DNA from: Planctomycetota bacterium
GTDB taxonomy: Bacteria > Planctomycetota > Brocadiia > JAADGH01
Reading direction: 5' to 3'
Length of the DNA: 47,557 nucleotides
NCBI GenBank assembly: GCA_013152475.1
Contig: JAADGH010000182.1
Span: 1 to 47,557 of the forward strand
Both the position numbers and the translations under genes were made by a program. Of the stretch, positions 8,360 to 16,363 are shown in pieces; positions within the stretch are counted from its first letter, which is position 1; every line of letters begins with the position of its first letter. The notes beneath the pieces are model-generated. The model was not told the origin of the DNA. It ran no database searches and saw nothing but the letters and a program-made list of their open reading frames with translations.

Positions 8360-8862
8360 ATGCGGAATGCCATTATCCTTTTTTTGCTATTGCCTTGTGC
8401 ATCCGTTCTTGACGCCCGAGATGCCCAGCCATTCGCGCTGCCGCCGTCCAAAGCGCCCTTCGTCTACATCATCGACTACAGCGCGAAGCACATCGGCAAC
8501 GAGCCGTGGTTCGAGGCCGCGGCGCTCTGCAAGCCCGACCTGCTCCACCTCGGCAAGGACGTGCCTTTTCCCACAACTGGGGGCCCATCGCCGGCTGGGG
8601 CGGCGAAAACCAATGGTGCGGCAAGACACCCGAGGAGAAGAAAACCTATCAGCGCCGCCTCTCCCCCGCCGAGGCCGACGCGGCGGCGAAGGCCCAGCTC
8701 ACGAAGTCGCTCAATCACGAGTTGACCATCCGCGGCCTGAAGCAGACGGACGATATGAAGTTCAACATTACCTCGCTTACCATCCGGAAGAACTACGGCA
8801 TCGCCCTCGCGGCGCTCGGGTTCGTAAACTTCATCTACCTCGACCCGGCGCCGGCGGAGTAA
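8360..8862 (+). pseudogene. Frameshifted, truncated gene for a secreted protein
   Basis: A signal peptide (MRNAIILFLLLPCASV) starts 9 bp after the sulfatase stop. It continues FVYIIDYSAKHIGNEPWFE and LLHLGKDVPF, then the frame breaks at the T4 run near 8569-8573. Sense resumes in the next frame as SHNWGPIAGWGGENQ and runs to a stop at 8862. One extra T would restore a single frame. The joined product, about 167 residues, reads like only the N-terminal part of a larger extracellular enzyme, and the last 60 residues (from LTKSLNHEL) lose that character, suggesting a deletion. It could be a sequencing or assembly indel rather than a true mutation. Function not assignable. Confidence 0.65.
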
Positions 8863-8960
8863 ATGTTGCGAGACTCCTGGCCGTTCAACATGCGGAGGAA
8901 GGAATGACCAAGCGAAGCATCACGTCGCCGGCAAAACATGACCGACATACCCGGTTAAGC

Positions 8961-10667
8961 CTACTCCAGCTTATACACCCGCACGTCATCGTACCACACC
9001 ATATCTTCCGCCGACTCTTGGTCGCTGACGCCGAGGAGGAGGACGAGCTTGCCCACGGTCTCCGGGATCTCGACGACGCCGAACATCTCGGCCCATTGAT
9101 CGCGCGGGCCAGCGGCGAGGATGAGTCGGTCCTGCGTCTCGAGCGTCCATCGCCCATCGGGCGTCTGCCACCGCACACGGATGCGGACGTCGCCCTTCCC
9201 CTGGATTTTGCGGACCGCTTGAACAGCATACCGCTCGCCGGGCTTCACCTCATAGCTTTGGATAAAGCAGCCGTTCCTCACATTCGCCGCGCGCGCCGAC
9301 CCCTTTCCGGCCGCGCCGGCCTCGCGATCCCAGGTAAACGTACCCTTGGATTCCTTGACTTGCCAGGAGTGCCATCCAGCGGGACATCCGCCCTCCTTCC
9401 AGTCCTCCTGCACGCCGCCGGGACCGGCCGGGGCCTTGTCGGAACCAAAGTCACCGTTACGAGTTAGGTTGGCCAGCTTGCCTGCCTTTCGCCGTTCCTC
9501 GATCTGCTTCCGCCCGTATTCGACCGGATCGCGCGCGAAGAAAAGCGCCTTCTCGCTGCCAGGCATTGCCTCGGCCCAGGACTGTTCGTTGACGCGCTTG
9601 TTGGGGGTGGGCCACCAGCGATATTTCTCGCCGTAGATCCAGACGTACTCGTCCGCCACACGCAGCGCCGTGCCCACGTTGGCGCGGAGCTGATGCAGCC
9701 GCGACGGCAGTTTCGTTTTCATGTAATACTTCGACCCCTCCGGATTGGAGTAGGCATCAAGGTAGATACCGAAGCTCACCTGCACCTGTGCGCGATACTT
9801 TGCCCGGTTCTCCGGCGACACGAGCTCCTGGCACGCGCCCTTGATCATCAGCGCAGATTCCAGATACTGCATCGCGCTGTTGAACATGTACGCCCGCTCG
9901 CACCCGTCCACCAACGTCACCGTCGGCGGCATCACATCAAGCCAGCCGTCCGCGAACGGCGGCAGCAGACCATAACCCAACCGCTCCAGCATCGGGCGCG
10001 GGTCCTTCTCACCCGTAGCGGTCGAGCAGATGATGTCCATGAAGTAGCAGAAGAGGGTCATGTCGGGGTACTCCGAGACGATGGCCTCCATTACCTGCCG
10101 TCCGCGCTCGCGGGCCTTGGTGTAATACTCGTTGAAGGTATGCTTGTCTTTCCCGGCCTGGGCGGAATACCGGAACTGCGCGTAGGGTTTGTGATAAGGC
10201 TCAGGATCGAAAAGGATGCCCTTGAAGCCGCCTTGCTTCGCCACCCATGCGGCGATGCGCCAGTGCTCGACGATTTGCTTCCAGCCATCGTCGTCGAACC
10301 AGTCCACATTGCCAGGGTTCGCGCCGACCGTGACAAAGTTGTCGGTGAAGCGCTTGAACTTGCACGCCTTCATGCGATCGACGCACGGCTGGAACCACTC
10401 GCGCTTCCATGCCTCGTTTTTGAAGGCGCCGCGCATGGAGCAGCGCTTCTTCGCATCGATCTCGCCCATACAGATGATGACCACGCCGTCGAAGGGTCGC
10501 TTTTCCATCTCCTCAAGATTCTGAAGCAGCCGTACCGTGTCCGGCTTGTCCCAGCCGGTTGCAATGAGCTTCTTCGGGCGGCGCATGTCCGTGATCTCAT
10601 CGGACCGCACCACCGCCGCACCGACAAGAAAAGCCGCCAACGCCAAAGTGAAACGCATGCGTCTCAT
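8961..10667 (-). CDS. Secreted barrel protein with C-terminal carbohydrate-binding-like domain; possible unclassified glycosidase
   Basis: 568 residues from ATG 10667, with AGGAGGG 5-6 nt upstream; the frame is open to 10700. The signal peptide is MRFTLALAAFLVGAAVVRS. Residues about 25-400 look like a TIM barrel: LIATGWDKPDTVRLL, FDGVVIICMGE, FKRFTDNFVTVGANPG, GGFKGILFDPEPYH, TLFCYFMDII. The acidic FDPEPY and EYVWIYGEKYRWW segments sit where clan GH-A enzymes place catalytic residues, but no listed family is obvious. Residues 405-565 form a jelly-roll (NGDFG, GCFIQSYEVKPGERY, WYDDVRVY) typical of CBM4/9-like modules. It is divergent from the GH5-like gene and opposite to its neighbours. Confidence 0.78.
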   Translation of the reverse strand: MRRMRFTLALAAFLVGAAVVRSDEITDMRRPKKLIATGWDKPDTVRLLQNLEEMEKRPFDGVVIICMGEIDAKKRCSMRGAFKNEAWKREWFQPCVDRMKACKFKRFTDNFVTVGANPGNVDWFDDDGWKQIVEHWRIAAWVAKQGGFKGILFDPEPYHKPYAQFRYSAQAGKDKHTFNEYYTKARERGRQVMEAIVSEYPDMTLFCYFMDIICSTATGEKDPRPMLERLGYGLLPPFADGWLDVMPPTVTLVDGCERAYMFNSAMQYLESALMIKGACQELVSPENRAKYRAQVQVSFGIYLDAYSNPEGSKYYMKTKLPSRLHQLRANVGTALRVADEYVWIYGEKYRWWPTPNKRVNEQSWAEAMPGSEKALFFARDPVEYGRKQIEERRKAGKLANLTRNGDFGSDKAPAGPGGVQEDWKEGGCPAGWHSWQVKESKGTFTWDREAGAAGKGSARAANVRNGCFIQSYEVKPGERYAVQAVRKIQGKGDVRIRVRWQTPDGRWTLETQDRLILAAGPRDQWAEMFGVVEIPETVGKLVLLLGVSDQESAEDMVWYDDVRVYKLE

Positions 10668-10772
10668 ATCATCCCTCCTGCTTCCGGTGTGTTCTGTCAA
10701 TCAGGCACGTTTTACTTTACGCCCAGCACACACCAACGTCCAGTCTTTTTCCCATCACGTCCGCCCAATGGC

Positions 10773-10801
10773 TTGCTCTGCGCACAAAACCCGGCTATAA
10801 T
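10773..10801 (+). promoter_or_regulatory. Promoter of the glycoside-hydrolase cluster
   Basis: TTGCTC (10773-10778), 17 bp, TATAAT (10796-10801). Start of transcription near 10808, about 38 nt before GTG 10846. It is the only good promoter found ahead of the five genes that run to 22679. Confidence 0.6.
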
Positions 10802-10845
10802 CTGCACAGCTACCGAGAACGCATATTTTAGAGGGTGGCCGAAAA

Positions 10846-13509
10846 GTGATCAAACGCTCTGCTCCCGTCGTGTTGCTGTTGATGTTCGTCTTGTGCGCCG
10901 ACGTTGCGGGTCAGCCGGCCCTCGGCCCGATCAAGCGCATCGAGCCCGCCGGGCTCCGGCATGTCGCCGAGTTCACGTTCGACTTCGAGGGGCGCTACGA
11001 GAACCCGTACGATCCGGACCAGATCAAAATTGATGCCATCGTAACCGGCCCATCGCGGCAAAACTGGCTTGTCCCGGCCTTTTGGTTCGAGCCGTTCAGC
11101 CGGACGGTCGAAAAATCGAAGCTCGAACTCAGTCGGATCCGGCTCTTTCGGATATTCATCAGCGCGTCGACTTTCGGCAAGAACAAGACCATCCAATTCG
11201 CCCTCGATGACATCGAGCTATTCAACTCGAAGACCGGCGCCAAAAAGATCATCGATGACTTCGAGAACGACATTCGCTGGCACGCGCAAAATGGCGTGAC
11301 CATCCGCAAGGCTGCCGACCAGCCGCACAGCGGGAAGTGGGCCCTGCTCGTTACCATCGTCACCAATAAAAAGGGCCGCGGCTGGCCTGGCGTGAACCTG
11401 CCCATCGGCGACGAAGACTGGTCGGCCTACGATTCCGTCCGCGTCTGGGTCCGCCCCCTGCGCGGGCTGGAGCGCGGGACGATCTCGTGTGAGTTCTACA
11501 ACGCCCAGCGGCATAAGTTCCAGACGCATATCTATGAGCCTACGGCTATTCTTCAGGCGCCGACATGGCACGAAAGCGAATGGACGTTGCGCCGGCCTAT
11601 GCCCAAATCCATCTGGACGTCGGCAGGAAAGGGATCGTGGCGGGTGCGCATCGCCGTGCCCGAGGACGGGGAATACTCGATCCGCCTCAAAGCGAAGGAT
11701 CCCTCTGGCGAGACCGAGAGCGAGGCGGCAACGTTCACACTGAAACGAACGGAGCTGGACGGATTTCTTCGCATTGACGAAAAAACCAAGCGCTACCTCC
11801 GCTTCGACTCCGGCAGGCCCTACATGGCCTGCGGGACGAACCTGGTCAGCAGCGATGTGACGGTCAACGAGTACTTCGTCCCCAAGTTCGCCGCGGGGGG
11901 GTGCAACTTCATACGCTTCTGGATGTCCGGCCGGTCCCTCGGCATCGAGCGAGAGAAACTCACCCAGTACGACCAGGAGCGTGCGGTGGCGCTCGACGTG
12001 TTTGTGAATCTCGCGCGGGACTACAATACCTACCTGATGTTCTGCCTCACCGACTTCCGCGAGGCCGGGGATTACCACGCCCACCACTACTGGAACAAGG
12101 TGGCCTACTCGAAGATATGCGAAAGCCCGCTCGATTTTTTCCGCAGCGAAGTGGCCATCCACGCCTACAAAAAGCGTCTGCGCTACATCGTCGCCCGGTG
12201 GTCCGCCAGCGCGGCGGTGCACAGTTGGGAGTTCTTCAACGAGGTCAACATTACCAACTCGTGGAAGAACGAGCCGGACTCCGTCCGCACGTGGCATCGG
12301 ATCATGGCCGAGTATCTGCACGCCATCGACCCGTACGGCCACGTCATCACATCGAGCTTCGCGGGCATCGAGGACGATGTGCTCTGGGACCAACCGCTGA
12401 TGCAGATCGCACAGCGGCACTTTTACACATCCGACTTCGTCTGCTTCGCCGATACGCTGAGCGAGGCGACGCGCATCCTCTCCCGCCATGACAAGCCGAA
12501 CCTCATCGGCGAGTTCGGCCGCGCGAAGAACCGATACGCGAAAGAAGACGCCGAAGGGGTGAGCCTGCACAACGGCATCTGGGCGCCACCCATGTCCGGC
12601 AGCTCCGGCACGGCCATGCCGTGGTGGTGGTTCTGGATCGACAAGTATGACCTGTATCGACACTATGCAGCCTTCTCGAAATTCGCCAAGGATGTGCGCT
12701 GGTATGAGGAGGGATTCGTCCCGATCGATCCGAAAGACATCCGCACGGAGATCGCCGACGATCCGAAAGACCGGCCTCTCCAGATCGTCCGAATCACACC
12801 CGTGCCCGGCTCGTTCAAAGAATCCCCGTTCAATCGGCCCGTGACAGTCACGGTGAAAAACGACGGCACACTCGATCCCCCAGGCATTATCAGCAACTTA
12901 CCCCACGGCATCCGCAACCATAAGGCGCTTCATAACCCCCAGACGTTCAACGTGAACTTCCCCGCTGCCGGCACGTTTAACGTCTACGTCGCGGGGGTAT
13001 CGGGCTATGGCGGAGCGGGGCTGAAGATCACCCTCGACGGGGAGGTCAAGCTCGACAAGCCGTTCACCGACATCAGCAAGGAAGACACGCAGATGATGAC
13101 GGAGTATAACGGGTGCTATTCCATCGACGTCCCCACCGGCCGGCATACCATCACGCTGGAAAACACAGGCATCGACTGGTTCCGCATGCCGCTCATCACG
13201 CTGGCGAACTACGGCGCGGCCAAGCCGGAGGTGAAGGTTCTCGCCCTGCGCGGGAAGCAGTCCTGCCTGCTCTGGGTGCGGAACGCGACGTATGTCTGGT
13301 ATGCGCCGCTCGTGGACCTGAAGCCCGTCCCCGCGCACAACGTTCGCCTACGTCTTTCCCACCTGGACCGAGGCGCATACGCCGCACGACTCTTCGACCC
13401 GCAAACGGGCAACTGGCTCGACACGCTGGAGCTGGAGAGCGATGGCGAGATCGAAATCCCGGTAGGAACCGTTGTAAAAGACATGGCCCTTCGACTGATC
13501 AAAAAATAG
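10846..13509 (+). CDS. Secreted GH5-like clan GH-A glycoside hydrolase with DUF5060-like and carbohydrate-binding segments
   Basis: 887 residues from GTG 10846. The signal peptide is VVLLLMFVLCADVAG. FTFDFEGRYENPYDPDQI and VPAFWFEPFSR (about 45-90) match the first half of DUF5060. Residues about 95-255 are a carbohydrate-binding-like beta-sandwich (ALDDIELF, IDDFENDIRW, DWSAYDSVRVWV). GSWRVRIAVPEDGEYSIRL (about 265) looks like the second half of DUF5060. The catalytic barrel starts near 310. SWEFFNEVN gives acid/base Glu466 and LIGEFGR gives nucleophile Glu556. A C-terminal beta domain follows from about 660. Predicted extracellular retaining endo- or exo-glycosidase. It leads a five-gene plus-strand cluster. 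Confidence 0.85.
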   Translation: MIKRSAPVVLLLMFVLCADVAGQPALGPIKRIEPAGLRHVAEFTFDFEGRYENPYDPDQIKIDAIVTGPSRQNWLVPAFWFEPFSRTVEKSKLELSRIRLFRIFISASTFGKNKTIQFALDDIELFNSKTGAKKIIDDFENDIRWHAQNGVTIRKAADQPHSGKWALLVTIVTNKKGRGWPGVNLPIGDEDWSAYDSVRVWVRPLRGLERGTISCEFYNAQRHKFQTHIYEPTAILQAPTWHESEWTLRRPMPKSIWTSAGKGSWRVRIAVPEDGEYSIRLKAKDPSGETESEAATFTLKRTELDGFLRIDEKTKRYLRFDSGRPYMACGTNLVSSDVTVNEYFVPKFAAGGCNFIRFWMSGRSLGIEREKLTQYDQERAVALDVFVNLARDYNTYLMFCLTDFREAGDYHAHHYWNKVAYSKICESPLDFFRSEVAIHAYKKRLRYIVARWSASAAVHSWEFFNEVNITNSWKNEPDSVRTWHRIMAEYLHAIDPYGHVITSSFAGIEDDVLWDQPLMQIAQRHFYTSDFVCFADTLSEATRILSRHDKPNLIGEFGRAKNRYAKEDAEGVSLHNGIWAPPMSGSSGTAMPWWWFWIDKYDLYRHYAAFSKFAKDVRWYEEGFVPIDPKDIRTEIADDPKDRPLQIVRITPVPGSFKESPFNRPVTVTVKNDGTLDPPGIISNLPHGIRNHKALHNPQTFNVNFPAAGTFNVYVAGVSGYGGAGLKITLDGEVKLDKPFTDISKEDTQMMTEYNGCYSIDVPTGRHTITLENTGIDWFRMPLITLANYGAAKPEVKVLALRGKQSCLLWVRNATYVWYAPLVDLKPVPAHNVRLRLSHLDRGAYAARLFDPQTGNWLDTLELESDGEIEIPVGTVVKDMALRLIKK

Positions 13510-13533
13510 CATTGCGAGGAGAACAACCGGCAA

Positions 13534-15345
13534 ATGATTCCGTACCTCAACATTCGACGTCCGGCAACCACGGTCTTACTGTGCATCCTTGCGATCGGGT
13601 CGTCGGAGTGCCTCGCCCGCACCCTCCTCCGCGAGTCCTTCGAGGCGACCTCGATGATCCGGTGGAAACATGCCTGGGGCAGTGCGGAGGTGACCGACGA
13701 GCAGGCCCACACCGGCAAAAAGTCCCTCAAGTGCACCGTCGAAAACAAGTACGGCATGTCCGTGCACTACTGCGACATCCCGGCCCGGGCCGGCGCGACC
13801 TATGATCTCTCCGCATGGATTCTCATCCCGAAACAGAAGAAGGAATGTTTTCCCGTTCTGCAGCTCTGCGGCGAACGATGGGGCCCGAGGCTGGCCTCGA
13901 CCAAGCCCACGAAGACCGGCGAATGGGTGCGACTCCGGTGCAAATGGACAAACGACAAAAACCTGCCGACTATCCGCGTCGCCCTGCACAACTCCCCCTT
14001 CAAGGCGGGGCTCAGTGGCGCGCACTACTATTGGGACGACATCGTTCTCACTGAAGAAGGAGGGGTGATGGACAAGCCGGGAGCACGAGGGAAGAACCCG
14101 AACGTGATCGAGGGACTGGCCGTTACACCCGCCGGTGGAATGAAGATCGCCATCGCCGCGGGCAAGGCAAAGGTGGCCGACCGCGAAGTACCCGTCGAGG
14201 CCGCGACCGTCGAGATCGCCCCGCAGCGCGTGCTCGTTATCAAGAACGAACAGCACCGCCTTAGCGATGAGGCCCCCGGCGGATACGCGAAGGCAACGGC
14301 GCTCACCCACTGCGTCGGCATGGGGCCGACACTACCCGGCATCGTGGATCCTGCCTCCATCGTCGTGAAGGAAAAGCGCGAGGGCGGTACGGTCTACGAG
14401 AAAGGCAAGGACTGGCGTGCGGATGATCTGTGGGGGCGCATCGGTCGCATTCCCGAGGGGCGGATCAAGGCAGACCAGACGGTCTTTGTGGACTACCGTG
14501 TGCGTCTCCAGCGCGTCGACACAATCTGCATCTCTCTTGACGGCACGGTCTATGTCCGCCAGGGCGACAGCCAAAAGGTCTGCCCCACGATCCCCGGCGC
14601 AGACTACGGCAGTCTGGCCCTCTGCAATATCTATCTCCCGTACGGTTGCACCAAGATCACGGAGAAAAACATCTATCCCATTGGTCCACCGTTTCCCCAG
14701 CCCGGTCTGGATTTCATGGAGACACAACGCCGGCGCGTCGCGAAAACACGGGCCAAACTCGAGCGCGGCGAGGAGATAACCATCGTCACATGGGGCGACT
14801 CGGTAACCGCCGGAGGGAACGCCACGAAGCCGCAGTATCGCTTCGCCGATGCCTTCGCTCAGGCCCTGCGCTACAAATATCCCCAAGCGCGTATCACGCT
14901 CGTCAACGCCGGGCGCGGCGGGTGGAACTCGAACAGGAGTCTTCCGCTCTTCGAGGGTGACGTGCTCAAGCACAAACCCGATCTCGTTACGATCGAATAT
15001 GTGAATGACATGGGCATGAGTGAGGAGAACATGCAGAAGAACTACTTCGAGGCCATCGACCGCATCCGAGCCATCGGCGGGGAGGTGGTGATCATTACCC
15101 CCCACTTCACCATGCCCCAATGGATGAAGCACGACGGCGTCGAGACCCCGGAAACGCGACCGCAGGTGGACTATCTCAGAAAAATTTGTGAGGAAAAGAA
15201 AGTCGCCCTCGCGGATGCGTCCAAGCGCTGGGAACACCTGGCCGCCGAGGGCATCCCCTATTATACGTATTTGCGAAATGGCATCAACCACCCCAACGAC
15301 GCGGGGCATCAGTTGTTTGTGGACGAGTTGATGAGACTGTTCTGA
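13534..15345 (+). CDS. Secreted SGNH/GDSL esterase with N-terminal carbohydrate-binding-like domain
   Basis: 603 residues. A signal peptide is followed by a jelly-roll (about 30-175: FEATSMIRWKHAWG, YYWDDIVLTEEGG) and a middle beta region (180-400). The SGNH hydrolase then starts at VTWGDSVTAGGN (nucleophile Ser423). It continues with NAGRGGWNS (block II Gly) and EYVNDMG (block III Asn) and ends NHPNDAGHQLF, giving the Asp589-x-x-His592 dyad. The family removes acetyl or acyl esters from sugars. Placed 24 bp after the GH5-like gene and 21 bp before GH130, it likely deacetylates the glycan so the glycosidases can act. Confidence 0.9.
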   Translation: MIPYLNIRRPATTVLLCILAIGSSECLARTLLRESFEATSMIRWKHAWGSAEVTDEQAHTGKKSLKCTVENKYGMSVHYCDIPARAGATYDLSAWILIPKQKKECFPVLQLCGERWGPRLASTKPTKTGEWVRLRCKWTNDKNLPTIRVALHNSPFKAGLSGAHYYWDDIVLTEEGGVMDKPGARGKNPNVIEGLAVTPAGGMKIAIAAGKAKVADREVPVEAATVEIAPQRVLVIKNEQHRLSDEAPGGYAKATALTHCVGMGPTLPGIVDPASIVVKEKREGGTVYEKGKDWRADDLWGRIGRIPEGRIKADQTVFVDYRVRLQRVDTICISLDGTVYVRQGDSQKVCPTIPGADYGSLALCNIYLPYGCTKITEKNIYPIGPPFPQPGLDFMETQRRRVAKTRAKLERGEEITIVTWGDSVTAGGNATKPQYRFADAFAQALRYKYPQARITLVNAGRGGWNSNRSLPLFEGDVLKHKPDLVTIEYVNDMGMSEENMQKNYFEAIDRIRAIGGEVVIITPHFTMPQWMKHDGVETPETRPQVDYLRKICEEKKVALADASKRWEHLAAEGIPYYTYLRNGINHPNDAGHQLFVDELMRLF

Positions 15346-15366
15346 CCAGCGAAAGGATCATGCACC

Positions 15367-16356
15367 ATGCCCGATAAACAGGTCATCCGCGGCGACGCGC
15401 TCCCCAACATCCCCTGGGAGGATCGGCCGGAGGGATGCAGTGATGTGGTCTGGCGGTCGAGCCGAAATCCGATCATCCCGCGCGACGCCATTCCGGCATC
15501 GAACAGCATATTCAACAGCGCCGTCGTTCCTTTTGGCGACGGATTCGCCGGTGTGTTTCGGTGCGACGATAAATCGCGGCAGATGCAACTCCATGTCGGT
15601 CACAGCAACGACGGCATCACGTGGGACATCAACCCGGACCGGATCGAGTTCCTCTGCAATGACCCGGAGATCGGGCAGTTCCAGTACGGCTACGACCCCC
15701 GCGTGTGCTGGTTCGAGGACCGGTACTACGTGACCTGGTGCAACGGCTACCACGGTCCCACCATCGGCATCGCCCACACGACCGATTTTGTGAACTTTCA
15801 CCAGCTCGAAAACGCCTTTCTCCCCTACAACCGCAACGGGGTCATGTTCCCCCGCAAAATCGACGGCAAGTACGCCATGCTCAGCCGCCCGAGCGACCGC
15901 GGCCATACCCCCTTCGGAGACATTTACTATAGCGAAAGTCCAGACCTCTGCCACTGGGGCCGGCACCGGTTCGTCATGGGCACAGCCAGCGGATGGCAGA
16001 GCACAAAAATCGGCGCCGGACCGATCCCCATCGAGACGGAGGAGGGCTGGCTTCTAATCTATCATGGCGTCCTAACTTCTTGTAATGGTTTTGTTTACAG
16101 CTATGGAGCGGTGCTGCTCGACCTTGATGAACCGTGGCGGGTCCTCCACCGCACCAAACCGTACCTTCTGTCGCCGCAGACGATTTATGAGTGCGTCGGC
16201 GATACGCCGAATGTCGTTTTTCCCTGTGCCGCTCTGGTTGATGCGCCCACGGGTCGCATCAGCATCTACTACGGTGCGGCGGACACCGTCACCTGCATGG
16301 CTCACACGCAAGTGGACGACCTGATCGAATTCATCAAAGCGAACCGTATGGAGTGA
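15367..16356 (+). CDS. GH130 family beta-mannoside phosphorylase-like enzyme
   Basis: 329 residues with no signal peptide, so cytoplasmic. Five-bladed propeller features of GH130 are clear: [87 protein letters not shown], and a C-terminal [16 protein letters not shown]. The YDPR Asp corresponds to the general acid of the phosphorylases. Lys-Ile-Gly-Ala-Gly lies in the phosphate-binding region. Family members phosphorolyse beta-1,4- or 1,2-mannosides, for example Man-GlcNAc cores, giving mannose-1-phosphate without ATP; some are hydrolases. A cytoplasmic enzyme between secreted ones suggests intake of disaccharides. Confidence 0.93.
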   Translation: MPDKQVIRGDALPNIPWEDRPEGCSDVVWRSSRNPIIPRDAIPASNSIFNSAVVPFGDGFAGVFRCDDKSRQMQLHVGHSNDGITWDINPDRIEFLCNDPEIGQFQYGYDPRVCWFEDRYYVTWCNGYHGPTIGIAHTTDFVNFHQLENAFLPYNRNGVMFPRKIDGKYAMLSRPSDRGHTPFGDIYYSESPDLCHWGRHRFVMGTASGWQSTKIGAGPIPIETEEGWLLIYHGVLTSCNGFVYSYGAVLLDLDEPWRVLHRTKPYLLSPQTIYECVGDTPNVVFPCAALVDAPTGRISIYYGAADTVTCMAHTQVDDLIEFIKANRME

Positions 16357-16363
16357 CAACGAT

